Source: Luzula sylvatica
Lineage: Eukaryota > Streptophyta > Magnoliopsida > Poales > Juncaceae
Assembly: GCA_946800325.1 (NCBI GenBank)
Contig: OX326958.1
Location: 74,335,264-74,399,263, forward strand
Length of the DNA stretch: 64,000 nucleotides
Direction: 5' to 3'
Within the stretch, counting starts at the first letter, position 1. Each line of letters starts with the position of its first letter. Position numbers and translations under genes: made by a program. Below, in pieces: positions 25,419-39,100 of this stretch. A model generated the notes under the pieces. The model searched no databases. It was not told the DNA's origin and saw only the letters and a program-made list of their open reading frames with translations.

Positions 25419-28400
25419 AATCTTGTTTTGAATCGAAAAACAAACTATCTTAGTGTTTGTGAAATTTGGTGAAAAGTTATGTAGTAAAAGATACGATACA
25501 AATGATCTAAAAACACGTTATTTGAACTCCTCAAAGCGTTAAAATCTTGTTTTGAATCGAAAAACAAACTTTCTTAGTGTTTGTGAAATTTGGTGAAAAG
25601 TTATGTACTAAAAGATACGATACAAATGATCTAAAAACATGTTATTTGAACTCCTCAAAGCGTTAAAATCTTGTTTTGAATCGAAAAACAAACTTTCTTA
25701 GTGTTTGTGAAATTTGGTGAAAAGTTATGTAGTAAAAGATACGATACAAATGATCTTAAAACACGTTATTTGAACTCCTCAAAGCGTTAAAATCTTGTTT
25801 TGAATCGAAAAACAAACTATCTTAGTGTTTGTGAAATTTGGTGAAAAGTTACGTACTAAAAGATACGATACAAATGATCTAAAAACACGTTATTTGAACT
25901 CCTCAAAGCGTTCAAATCTTGTTTTGAATCGAAAAACAAACTTTCTTAGTGTTTGTGAAATTTGGTGAAAAGTTATGTAGTAAAAGATACGATACAAATG
26001 ATCTTAAAACACGTTATTTGAACTCCTCAAAGCGTTAAAATCTTGTTTTGAATCGAAAAACAAACTATCTTAGTGTTTGTGAAATTTGGTGAAAAGTTAC
26101 GTACTAAAAGATACGATACAAATGATCTAAAAACACGTTATTTGAACTCCTCAAAGCGTTCAAATCTTGTTTTGAATCGAAAAACAAACTTTCTTAGTGT
26201 TTGTGAAATTTGGTGAAAAGTTATGTAGTAAAAGATACGATACAAATGATCTTAAAACACGTTATTTGAACTCCTCAAAGCGTTAAAATCTTGTTTTGAA
26301 TCGAAAAACAAACTATCTTAGTGTTTGTGAAATTTGGTGAAAAGTTATGTACTAACAGATACGATACAAATGATCTCAAAACACGTTAGATGAACTCCTC
26401 AAAGCGTTAAAATCTTGTTTTGAATCGAAAAACAAACTTTCTTAGTGTTTGTGACATTTGGTGAAAAGTTATGTACTAAAAGATACGATACAAATGATCT
26501 GAAAACACGTTATTTGAACTCCTCTAAGCGTTCAAATCTTGTTTTGAATCGAAAAACAAACTTTCTTAGTGTTTGTGAAATTTGGTGAAAAGTTATGTAG
26601 TAAAAGATACGATACAAATGATCTTAAAACACGTTATTTGAACTCCTCAAAGCGTTAAAATCTTGTTTTGAATCGAAAAACAAACTATCTTAGTGTTTGT
26701 GAAATTTGGTGAAAAGTTATGTACTAAAAGATACGATACAAATGATCTAAAAACACGTTATTTGAACACCTCAAGCGTTAAAATCTTGTTTTGAATCGAA
26801 AAACAAACTTTCTTAGTGTTTGTGAAAATTGGTGAAAAGTTATGTAGTAAAAGATACGATACAAATGATCTTAAAACACGTTATTTGAACTCCTCAAAGC
26901 GTTAAAATCTTGTTTTGAATCGAAAAACAAACTATCTTAGTGTTTGTGAAATTTGGTGAAAAGTAATGTACTAAAAGATACGATACAAATGATCTAAAAA
27001 CACGTTATTTGAACTCCTCAAAGCGTTCAAATCTTGTTTTGAATCGAAAAACAAACTTTCTTAGTGTCTGTGAAATTTGGTGAAAAGTTATGTAGTAAAA
27101 GATACGATACAAATGATCTAAAAACACGTTATTTTAACTCCTCAAAGCGTTCAAATCTTGTTTGGAATCGAAAAACAAACTATCTTAGTGTTTGTGAAAT
27201 TTGGTGAAAAGTTACGTACTAAAAGATACGATACAAATGATCTAAAAACACGTTATTTGAACTCCTCAAAGCGTTCAAATCTTGTTTTGAATCGAAAAAC
27301 AAACTTTCTTAGTGTTTGTGAAATTTGGTGAAAAGTTATGTACTAAAAGATACGATACAAATGATCTTAAAACACGTTATTCGAACTCCTCAAAGCGTTC
27401 AAATCTTGTTTTGAATCGAAAAACAAACTTTCTTAGTGTTTGTGAAATTTGGTGAAAAGTTATGTAGTAAAAGATACGATACAAATGATCTTAAATCACG
27501 TTATTTGAACTCCTCAAAGCGTTCAAATCTTGTTTTGAATCGAAAAACAAACTATCTTAGTGTTTGTGAAATTTGGTGAAAAGTTATGTACTACAAGATA
27601 CGATACAAATGATCTAAAAACACGTTATTTGAACTCCTCAAAGCGTTCAAAACTTGTTTTGAATCGAAAAACAAACTTTCTTAGTGTTTGTGAAATTTGG
27701 TGAAAAGTTATGTAGTAAAAGATACGATACAAATGATCTAAAAACACGTTATTTGAACTGCTCAAAGCGTTAAAATCTTGTTTTGAATCGAAAAACAAAC
27801 TATCTTAGTGTTTGTGAAATTTGGTGAAAAGTTACGTACAAACAGATACGATACAAATGATCTAAAAACACGTTATTTGAACTCCTCAAAGCGTTAAAAT
27901 CTTGTTTTGAATCGAAAAACAAACTTTCTTAGTGTTTGTGACATTTGGTGAAAAGTTATGTACTAAAAGATACGATACAAATGATCTTAAAACACGTTAT
28001 TTAAACTCCTCAAAGCGTTAAAATCTTGTTTTGAATCGAAAAACAAACTATCTTAGTGTTTGTGAAATTTGGTGAAAAGTTATGTACTAAAAGATACGAT
28101 ACAAATGATCTTAAAACACGTTATTTGAACTCCTCAAAGCGTTCAAATCTTGTTTTGAATCGAAAAACAAACTTTCATAGTGTTTGTGAAATTTGGTGAA
28201 AAGTTATGTAGTAAAAGATACGATACAAATGATCTAAAAACACGTTATTTGAACTGCTCAAAGCGTTAAAATCTTGTTTTGAATCGAAAAACAAACTATC
28301 TTAGTGTTTGTGAAATTTGGTGAAAAGTTATGTACTAAAAGATACGATACAAATGATCTAAAAACACGTTATTTGAACTCCTCAAAGCGTTAAAATCTTG

Positions 28401-29161
28401 TTTTGAATCGAAAAACAAACTATCTTAGTGTTTGTGAAATTTGGTGAAAAGTTATGTACTAACAGATACGATACAAATGATCTAAAAACACGTTATTTGA
28501 ACTCCTCAAAGCGTTAAAATCTTGTTTTGAATCGAAAAACAAACTTTCTTAGTGTTTGTGACATTTGGTGAAAAGTTATGTACTAAAAGATACGATACAA
28601 ATGATCTTAAAACACGTTATTTGAACTCCTCAAAGCGTTAAAATCTTGTTTTGAATCGAAAAACAAACTATCTTAGTGTTTGTGAAATTTGGTGAAAAGT
28701 TATGTACTAAAAGATACGATACAAATGATCTTAAAACACGTTATTTGAACTCCTCAAAGCGTTCAAATCTTGTTTTGAATCGAAAAACAAACTATCTTAG
28801 TGTTTGTGAAATTTGGTGAAAAGTTATGTAGTAAAAGATACGATACAAATGATCTAAAAACACGTTATTCGAACTCCTCAAAGCGTTAAAATCTTGTTTT
28901 GAATCGAAAAACAAACTTTCTTAGTGTTTGTGAAATTTGGTGAAAAGTTATGTACTAAAAGATACGATACAAATGATCTTAAAACACGTTATTTGAACTC
29001 CTCAAAACGTTAAAATCTTGTTTTGAATCGAAAAACAAACTTTCTTAGTGTTTGTGAAATTTGGTAAAAAGTTATGTAGTAAAAGATACGATACAAATGA
29101 TCTAAAAATACGTTATTTGAACTCCTCAAAGCGTTAAAATCTTGTTTTGAATCGAAAAAAA
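25419..29161 (+). repeat. 36-monomer HOR, copy 2
   Basis: Partner of 20956-24698. The start of this series also recurs at 31866 (shift 6447) and 34717 (a further 2851). The fourth occurrence runs on past 36165 through the remaining markers. The AAAACGAAC marker at 34616 and 39079 is again spaced 4463 bp, so the 36-monomer period appears twice in the window, at 21-29 kb and 34-39 kb. Confidence 0.85.
27178..29161 (+). repeat. 16-monomer tandem duplication, copy 1 (1984 bp)
   Basis: Every marker in this stretch (TTATTCG, CTTAAATCAC, CTACAAG, AAAACTTG, ACGTACAAAC, TTTAAACTCC, TTTCATAG, CTAACAG, TCAAAACG, GGTAAAAAG) recurs 1984 bp (16 x 124) later. ACGTACAAAC at 27834 and 29818 fixes the shift. 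The start is placed inside the GTTTGGAATCG monomer, just after the region where the junction monomer at 29138 changes type. Confidence 0.9.
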
Positions 29162-29261
29162 AACTATCTTAGTGTTTGTGAAATTTGGTGAAAAGTTACG
29201 TACTAAAAGATACGATACAAATGATCTAAAAACACGTTATTTGAACTCCTCAAAGCGTTCA
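29138..29261 (+). repeat. Chimeric junction monomer of the 16-monomer duplication
   Basis: Its first part carries the nine-A run (CGAAAAAAAAACTATC), the type normally followed by TTATGTACTAAAAG and AATACG. Its second part carries TTACGTACTAAAAG and AACACG, the type seen after GTTTGGAATCG at 27154. The switch lies between about 29161 and 29200, where the two parent monomers are identical, so the exchange was homologous and in register. Confidence 0.88.
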
Positions 29262-31145
29262 AATCTTGTTTTGAATCGAAAAACAAACTTTCTTAGTGTT
29301 TGTGAAATTTGGTGAAAAGTTATGTACTAAAAGATACGATACAAATGATCTTAAAACACGTTATTCGAACTCCTCAAAGCGTTCAAATCTTGTTTTGAAT
29401 CGAAAAACAAACTTTCTTAGTGTTTGTGAAATTTGGTGAAAAGTTATGTAGTAAAAGATACGATACAAATGATCTTAAATCACGTTATTTGAACTCCTCA
29501 AAGCGTTCAAATCTTGTTTTGAATCGAAAAACAAACTATCTTAGTGTTTGTGAAATTTGGTGAAAAGTTATGTACTACAAGATACGATACAAATGATCTA
29601 AAAACACGTTATTTGAACTCCTCAAAGCGTTCAAAACTTGTTTTGAATCGAAAAACAAACTTTCTTAGTGTTTGTGAAATTTGGTGAAAAGTTATGTAGT
29701 AAAAGATACGATACAAATGATCTAAAAACACGTTATTTGAACTGCTCAAAGCGTTAAAATCTTGTTTTGAATCGAAAAACAAACTATCTTAGTGTTTGTG
29801 AAATTTGGTGAAAAGTTACGTACAAACAGATACGATACAAATGATCTAAAAACACGTTATTTGAACTCCTGAAAGCGTTAAAATCTTGTTTTGAATCGAA
29901 AAACAAACTTTCTTAGTGTTTGTGACATTTGGTGAAAAGTTATGTACTAAAAGATACGATACAAATGATCTTAAAACACGTTATTTAAACTCCTCAAAGC
30001 GTTAAAATCTTGTTTTGAATCGAAAAACAAACTATCTTAGTGTTTGTGAAATTTGGTGAAAAGTTATGTACTAAAAGATACGATACAAATGATCTTAAAA
30101 CACGTTATTTGAACTCCTCAAAGCGTTCAAATCTTGTTTTGAATCGAAAAACAAACTTTCATAGTGTTTGTGAAATTTGGTGAAAAGTTATGTAGTAAAA
30201 GATACGATACAAATGATCTAAAAACACGTTATTTGAACTGCTCAAAGCGTTAAAATCTTGTTTTGAATCGAAAAACAAACTATCTTAGTGTTTGTGAAAT
30301 TTGGTGAAAAGTTATGTACTAAAAGATACGATACAAATGATCTAAAAACACGTTATTTGAACTCCTCAAAGCGTTAAAATCTTGTTTTGAATCGAAAAAC
30401 AAACTATCTTAGTGTTTGTGAAATTTGGTGAAAAGTTATGTACTAACAGATACGATACAAATGATCTAAAAACACGTTATTTGAACTCCTCAAAGCGTTA
30501 AAATCTTGTTTTGAATCGAAAAACAAACTTTCTTAGTGTTTGTGACATTTGGTGAAAAGTTATGTACTAAAAGATACGATACAAATGATCTTAAAACACG
30601 TTATTTGAACTCCTCAAAGCGTTAAAATCTTGTTTTGAATCGAAAAACAAACTATCTTAGTGTTTGTGAAATTTGGTGAAAAGTTATGTACTAAAAGATA
30701 CGATACAAATGATCTTAAAACACGTTATTTGAACTCCTCAAAGCGTTCAAATCTTGTTTTGAATCGAAAAACAAACTATCTTAGTGTTTGTGAAATTTGG
30801 TGAAAAGTTATGTAGTAAAAGATACGATACAAATGATCTAAAAACACGTTATTCGAACTCCTCAAAGCGTTAAAATCTTGTTTTGAATCGAAAAACAAAC
30901 TTTCTTAGTGTTTGTGAAATTTGGTGAAAAGTTATGTACTAAAAGATACGATACAAATGATCTTAAAACACGTTATTTGAACTCCTCAAAACGTTAAAAT
31001 CTTGTTTTGAATCGAAAAACAAACTTTCTTAGTGTTTGTGAAATTTGGTAAAAAGTTATGTAGTAAAAGATACGATACAAATGATCTAAAAATACGTTAT
31101 TTGAACTCCTCAAAGCGTTAAAATCTTGTTTTGAATCGAAAAAAA
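29162..31145 (+). repeat. 16-monomer tandem duplication, copy 2 (1984 bp)
   Basis: Immediate tandem partner of copy 1. I noticed one difference between them, CTCCTGAAAG at 29871 where copy 1 has CTCCTCAAAG at 27887. After it the array resumes with the nine-A monomers and the ACATGTT monomer that follow the same point at 24.7 kb, as expected if one unequal crossover inserted a whole extra copy. Confidence 0.9.
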
Positions 31146-33352
31146 AACTATCTTAGTGTTTGTGAAATTTGGTGAAAAGTTATGTACTAAAAGATACGAT
31201 ACAAATGATCTAAAAATACGTTATTTGAACTCCTCAAAGCGTTAAAATCTTGTTTTGAATCGAAAAAAAAACTATCTTAGTGTTTGTGAAATTTGGTGAA
31301 AAGTTATGTACTAAAAGATACGATACAAATGATCTAAAAACATGTTATTTGAACTCCTCAAAGCGTTAAAATCTTGTTTTGAATCGAAAAACAAACTTTC
31401 TTAGTGTTTGTGAAATTTGGTGAAAAGTTATGTAGTAAAAGATACGATACAAATGATCTTAAAACACGTTATTTGAACTCCTCAAAGCGTTAAAATCTTG
31501 TTTTGAATCGAAAAACAAACTATCTTAGTGTTTGTGAAATTTGGTGAAAAGTTACGTACTAAAAGATACGATACAAATGATCTAAAAACACGTTATTTGA
31601 ACTCCTCAAAGCGTTCAAATCTTGTTTTGAATCGAAAAACAAACTTTCTTAGTGTTTGTGAAATTTGGTGAAAAGTTATGTAGTAAAAGATACGATACAA
31701 ATGATCTTAAAACACGTTATTTGAACTCCTCAAAGCGTTAAAATCTTGTTTTGAATCGAAAAACGAACTATCTTAGTGTTTGTGAAATTTGGTGAAAAGT
31801 TACGTACTAAAAGATACGATACAAATGATCTAAAAACACGTTATTTGAACTGCTCAAAGCGTTAAAATCTTGTTTTGAATCGAAAAACAAACTATCTTAG
31901 TGTTTGTGAAATTTGGTGAAAAGTTATGTAGTAAAAGATACGATACAAATGATCTAAAAACACGTTATTTGAACTCCTCAAAGCGTTAAAATCTTGTTTT
32001 GAATCGAAAAACAAACTTTCTTAGTGTTTGTGAAATTTGGTGAAAAGTTATGTACTAAAAGATACGATACAAATGATCTAAAAACATGTTATTTGAACTC
32101 CTCAAAGCGTTAAAATCTTGTTTTGAATCGAAAAACAAACTTTCTTAGTGTTTGTGAAATTTGGTGAAAAGTTATGTAGTAAAAGATACGATACAAATGA
32201 TCTTAAAACACGTTATTTGAACTCCTCAAAGCGTTAAAATCTTGTTTTGAATCGAAAAACAAACTATCTTAGTGTTTGTGAAATTTGGTGAAAAGTTACG
32301 TACTAAAAGATACGATACAAATGATCTAAAAACACGTTATTTGAACTCCTCAAAGCGTTCAAATCTTGTTTTGAATCGAAAAACAAACTTTCTTAGTGTT
32401 TGTGAAATTTGGTGAAAAGTTATGTAGTAAAAGATACGATACAAATGATCTTAAAACACGTTATTTGAACTCCTCAAAGCGTTAAAATCTTGTTTTGAAT
32501 CGAAAAACAAACTATCTTAGTGTTTGTGAAATTTGGTGAAAAGTTACGTACTAAAAGATACGATACAAATTATCTAAAAACACGTTATTTGAACTCCTCA
32601 AAGCGTTCAAATCTTGTTTTGAATCGAAAAACAAACTTTCTTAGTGTTTGTGAAATTTGGTGAAAAGTTATGTAGTAAAAGATACGATACAAATGATCTT
32701 AAAACACGTTATTTGAACTCCTCAAAGCGTTAAAATCTTGTTTTGAATCGAAAAACAAACTATCTTAGTGTTTGTGAAATTTGGTGAAAAGTTATGTACT
32801 AACAGATACGATACAAATGATCTCAAAACACGTTAGATGAACTCCTCAAAGCGTTAAAATCTTGTTTTGAATCGAAAAACAAACTTTCTTAGTGTTTGTG
32901 ACATTTGGTGAAAAGTTATGTACTAAAAGATACGATACAAATGATCTGAAAACACGTTATTTGAACTCCTCTAAGCGTTCAAATCTTGTTTTGAATCGAA
33001 AAACAAACTTTCTTAGTGTTTGTGAAATTTGGTGAAAAGTTATGTAGTAAAAGATACGATACAAATGATCTTAAAACACGTTATTTGAACTCCTCAAAGC
33101 GTTAAAATCTTGTTTTGAATCGAAAAACAAACTATCTTAGTGTTTGTGAAATTTGGTGAAAAGTTATGTACTAAAAGATACGATACAAATGATCTAAAAA
33201 CACGTTATTTGAACACCTCAAGCGTTAAAATCTTGTTTTGAATCGAAAAACAAACTTTCTTAGTGTTTGTGAAAATTGGTGAAAAGTTATGTAGTAAAAG
33301 ATACGATACAAATGATCTAAAAACACGTTATTCGAACTCCTCAAAGCGTTAA
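30502..33352 (+). repeat. 23-monomer HOR, copy 1 (2851 bp)
   Basis: Marker pairs fix a shift of 2851 bp (23 x 124 minus 1): AAAACGAAC (31765 and 34616), AAATTATCT (32571 and 35422) and GTTAGATGA (32832 and 35683). The unit includes the two nine-A monomers, the ACATGTT monomer and the 123-bp monomer. AAATTATCTAAAAAC occurs at only these two places in the window, so this duplication is young. Confidence 0.89.
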
Positions 33353-36165
33353 AATCTTGTTTTGAATCGAAAAACAAACTTTCTTAGTGTTTGTGACATT
33401 TGGTGAAAAGTTATGTACTAAAAGATACGATACAAATGATCTTAAAACACGTTATTTGAACTCCTCAAAGCGTTAAAATCTTGTTTTGAATCGAAAAACA
33501 AACTATCTTAGTGTTTGTGAAATTTGGTGAAAAGTTATGTACTAAAAGATACGATACAAATGATCTTAAAACACGTTATTTGAACTCCTCAAAGCGTTCA
33601 AATCTTGTTTTGAATCGAAAAACAAACTATCTTAGTGTTTGTGAAATTTGGTGAAAAGTTATGTAGTAAAAGATACGATACAAATGATCTAAAAACACGT
33701 TATTCGAACTCCTCAAAGCGTTAAAATCTTGTTTTGAATCGAAAAACAAACTTTCTTAGTGTTTGTGAAATTTGGTGAAAAGTTATGTACTAAAAGATAC
33801 GATACAAATGATCTTAAAACACGTTATTTGAACTCCTCAAAACGTTAAAATCTTGTTTTGAATCGAAAAACAAACTTTCTTAGTGTTTGTGAAATTTGGT
33901 AAAAAGTTATGTAGTAAAAGATACGATACAAATGATCTAAAAATACGTTATTTGAACTCCTCAAAGCGTTAAAATCTTGTTTTGAATCGAAAAAAAAACT
34001 ATCTTAGTGTTTGTGAAATTTGGTGAAAAGTTATGTACTAAAAGATACGATACAAATGATCTAAAAATACGTTATTTGAACTCCTCAAAGCGTTAAAATC
34101 TTGTTTTGAATCGAAAAAAAAACTATCTTAGTGTTTGTGAAATTTGGTGAAAAGTTATGTACTAAAAGATACGATACAAATGATCTAAAAACATGTTATT
34201 TGAACTCCTCAAAGCGTTAAAATCTTGTTTTGAATCGAAAAACAAACTTTCTTAGTGTTTGTGAAATTTGGTGAAAAGTTATGTAGTAAAAGATACGATA
34301 CAAATGATCTTAAAACACGTTATTTGAACTCCTCAAAGCGTTAAAATCTTGTTTTGAATCGAAAAACAAACTATCTTAGTGTTTGTGAAATTTGGTGAAA
34401 AGTTACGTACTAAAAGATACGATACAAATGATCTAAAAACACGTTATTTGAACTCCTCAAAGCGTTCAAATCTTGTTTTGAATCGAAAAACAAACTTTCT
34501 TAGTGTTTGTGAAATTTGGTGAAAAGTTATGTAGTAAAAGATACGATACAAATGATCTTAAAACACGTTATTTGAACTCCTCAAAGCGTTAAAATCTTGT
34601 TTTGAATCGAAAAACGAACTATCTTAGTGTTTGTGAAATTTGGTGAAAAGTTACGTACTAAAAGATACGATACAAATGATCTAAAAACACGTTATTTGAA
34701 CTGCTCAAAGCGTTAAAATCTTGTTTTGAATCGAAAAACAAACTATCTTAGTGTTTGTGAAATTTGGTGAAAAGTTATGTAGTAAAAGATACGATACAAA
34801 TGATCTAAAAACACGTTATTTGAACTCCTCAAAGCGTTAAAATCTTGTTTTGAATCGAAAAACAAACTTTCTTAGTGTTTGTGAAATTTGGTGAAAAGTT
34901 ATGTACTAAAAGATACGATACAAATGATCTAAAAACATGTTATTTGAACTCCTCAAAGCGTTAAAATCTTGTTTTGAATCGAAAAACAAACTTTCTTAGT
35001 GTTTGTGAAATTTGGTGAAAAGTTATGTAGTAAAAGATACGATACAAATGATCTTAAAACACGTTATTTGAACTCCTCAAAGCGTTAAAATCTTGTTTTG
35101 AATCGAAAAACAAACTATCTTAGTGTTTGTGAAATTTGGTGAAAAGTTACGTACTAAAAGATACGATACAAATGATCTAAAAACACGTTATTTGAACTCC
35201 TCAAAGCGTTCAAATCTTGTTTTGAATCGAAAAACAAACTTTCTTAGTGTTTGTGAAATTTGGTGAAAAGTTATGTAGTAAAAGATACGATACAAATGAT
35301 CTTAAAACACGTTATTTGAACTCCTCAAAGCGTTAAAATCTTGTTTTGAATCGAAAAACAAACTATCTTAGTGTTTGTGAAATTTGGTGAAAAGTTACGT
35401 ACTAAAAGATACGATACAAATTATCTAAAAACACGTTATTTGAACTCCTCAAAGCGTTCAAATCTTGTTTTGAATCGAAAAACAAACTTTCTTAGTGTTT
35501 GTGAAATTTGGTGAAAAGTTATGTAGTAAAAGATACGATACAAATGATCTTAAAACACGTTATTTGAACTCCTCAAAGCGTTAAAATCTTGTTTTGAATC
35601 GAAAAACAAACTATCTTAGTGTTTGTGAAATTTGGTGAAAAGTTATGTACTAACAGATACGATACAAATGATCTCAAAACACGTTAGATGAACTCCTCAA
35701 AGCGTTAAAATCTTGTTTTGAATCGAAAAACAAACTTTCTTAGTGTTTGTGACATTTGGTGAAAAGTTATGTACTAAAAGATACGATACAAATGATCTGA
35801 AAACACGTTATTTGAACTCCTCTAAGCGTTCAAATCTTGTTTTGAATCGAAAAACAAACTTTCTTAGTGTTTGTGAAATTTGGTGAAAAGTTATGTAGTA
35901 AAAGATACGATACAAATGATCTTAAAACACGTTATTTGAACTCCTCAAAGCGTTAAAATCTTGTTTTGAATCGAAAAACAAACTATCTTAGTGTTTGTGA
36001 AATTTGGTGAAAAGTTATGTACTAAAAGATACGATACAAATGATCTAAAAACACGTTATTTGAACACCTCAAGCGTTAAAATCTTGTTTTGAATCGAAAA
36101 ACAAACTTTCTTAGTGTTTGTGAAAATTGGTGAAAAGTTATGTAGTAAAAGATACGATACAAATG
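33353..36165 (+). repeat. 23-monomer HOR, copy 2
   Basis: Partner of 30502-33352. The junction before it falls in the monomer carrying GTGAAAATTGG: copy 1 switches there (about 33310) to ATCTAAAAAC with TTATTCG, while copy 2 continues at about 36165 with ATCTTAAAAC and the GTAATGTAC monomer. The monomer at 33229-33352 is thus chimeric and marks the crossover. Confidence 0.88.
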
Positions 36166-39100
36166 ATCTTAAAACACGTTATTTGAACTCCTCAAAGCGT
36201 TAAAATCTTGTTTTGAATCGAAAAACAAACTATCTTAGTGTTTGTGAAATTTGGTGAAAAGTAATGTACTAAAAGATACGATACAAATGATCTAAAAACA
36301 CGTTATTTGAACTCCTCAAAGCGTTCAAATCTTGTTTTGAATCGAAAAACAAACTTTCTTAGTGTCTGTGAAATTTGGTGAAAAGTTATGTAGTAAAAGA
36401 TACGATACAAATGATCTAAAAACACGTTATTTTAACTCCTCAAAGCGTTCAAATCTTGTTTGGAATCGAAAAACAAACTATCTTAGTGTTTGTGAAATTT
36501 GGTGAAAAGTTACGTACTAAAAGATACGATACAAATGATCTAAAAACACGTTATTTGAACTCCTCAAAGCGTTCAAATCTTGTTTTGAATCGAAAAACAA
36601 ACTTTCTTAGTGTTTGTGAAATTTGGTGAAAAGTTATGTACTAAAAGATACGATACAAATGATCTTAAAACACGTTATTCGAACTCCTCAAAGCGTTCAA
36701 ATCTTGTTTTGAATCGAAAAACAAACTTTCTTAGTGTTTGTGAAATTTGGTGAAAAGTTATGTAGTAAAAGATACGATACAAATGATCTTAAATCACGTT
36801 ATTTGAACTCCTCAAAGCGTTCAAATCTTGGTTTGAATCGAAAAACAAACTATCTTAGTGTTTGTGAAATTTGGTGAAAAGTTATGTACTACAAGATACG
36901 ATACAAATGATCTAAAAACACGTTATTTGAACTCCTCAAAGCGTTCAAAACTTGTTTTGAATCGAAAAACAAACTTTCTTAGTGTTTGTGAAATTTGGTG
37001 AAAAGTTATGTAGTAAAAGATACGATACAAATGATCTAAAAACACGTTATTTGAACTGCTCAAAGCGTTAAAATCTTGTTTTGAATCGAAAAACAAACTA
37101 TCTTAGTGTTTGTGAAATTTGGTGAAAAGTTACGTACAAACAGATACGATACAAATAATCTAAAAACACGTTATTTGAACTCCTCAAAGCGTTAAAATCT
37201 TGTTTTGAATCGAAAAACAAACTTTCTTAGTGTTTGTGACATTTGGTGAAAAGTTATGTACTAAAAGATACGATACAAATGATCTTAAAACACGTTATTT
37301 AAACTCCTCAAAGCGTTAAAATCTTGTTTTGAATCGAAAAACAAACTATCTTAGTGTTTGTGAAATTTGGTGAAAAGTTATGTACTAAAAGATACGATAC
37401 AAATGATCTTAAAACACGTTATTTGAACTCCTCAAAGCGTTCAAATCTTGTTTTGAATCGAAAAACAAACTTTCATAGTGTTTGTGAAATTTGGTGAAAA
37501 GTTATGTAGTAAAAGATACGATACAAATGATCTAAAAACACGTTATTTGAACTGCTCAAAGCGTTAAAATCTTGTTTTGAATCGAAAAACAAACTATCTT
37601 AGTGTTTGTGAAATTTGGTGAAAAGTTATGTACTAAAAGATACGATACAAATGATCTAAAAACACGTTATTTGAACTCCTCAAAGCGTTAAAATCTTGTT
37701 TTGAATCGAAAAACAAACTATCTTAGTGTTTGTGAAATTTGGTGAAAAGTTATGTACTAACAGATACGATACAAATGATCTAAAAACACGTTATTTGAAC
37801 TCCTCAAAGCGTTAAAATCTTGTTTTGAATCGAAAAACAAACTTTCTTAGTGTTTGTGACATTTGGTGAAAAGTTATGTACTAAAAGATACGATACAAAT
37901 GATCTTAAAACACGTTATTTGAACTCCTCAAAGCGTTAAAATCTTGTTTTGAATCGAAAAACAAACTATCTTAGTGTTTGTGAAATTTGGTGAAAAGTTA
38001 TGTACTAAAAGATACGATACAAATGATCTTAAAACACGTTATTTGAACTCCTCAAAGCGTTCAAATCTTGTTTTGAATCGAAAAACAAACTATCTTAGTG
38101 TTTGTGAAATTTGGTGAAAAGTTATGTAGTAAAAGATACGATACAAATGATCTAAAAACACGTTATTCGAACTCCTCAAAGCGTTAAAATCTTGTTTTGA
38201 ATCGAAAAACAAACTTTCTTAGTGTTTGTGAAATTTGGTGAAAAGTTATGTACTAAAAGATACGATACAAATGATCTTAAAACACGTTATTTGAACTCCT
38301 CAAAACGTTAAAATCTTGTTTTGAATCGAAAAACAAACTTTCTTAGTGTTTGTGAAATTTGGTAAAAAGTTATGTAGTAAAAGATACGATACAAATGATC
38401 TAAAAATACGTTATTTGAACTCCTCAAAGCGTTAAAATCTTGTTTTGAATCGAAAAAAAAACTATCTTAGTGTTTGTGAAATTTGGTGAAAAGTTATGTA
38501 CTAAAAGATACGATACAAATGATCTAAAAATACGTTATTTGAACTCCTCAAAGCGTTAAAATCTTGTTTTGAATCGAAAAAAAAACTATCTTAGTGTTTG
38601 TGAAATTTGGTGAAAAGTTATGTACTAAAAGATACGATACAAATGATCTAAAAACATGTTATTTGAACTCCTCAAAGCGTTAAAATCTTGTTTTGAATCG
38701 AAAAACAAACTTTCTTAGTGTTTGTGAAATTTGGTGAAAAGTTATGTAGTAAAAGATACGATACAAATGATCTTAAAACACGTTATTTGAACTCCTCAAA
38801 GCGTTAAAATCTTGTTTTGAATCGAAAAACAAACTATCTTAGTGTTTGTGAAATTTGGTGAAAAGTTACGTACTAAAAGATACGATACAAATGATCTAAA
38901 AACACGTTATTTGAACTCCTCAAAGCGTTCAAATCTTGTTTTGAATCGAAAAACAAACTTTCTTAGTGTTTGTGAAATTTGGTGAAAAGTTATGTAGTAA
39001 AAGATACGATACAAATGATCTTAAAACACGTTATTTGAACTCCTCAAAGCGTTAAAATCTTGTTTTGAATCGAAAAACGAACTATCTTAGTGTTTGTGAA

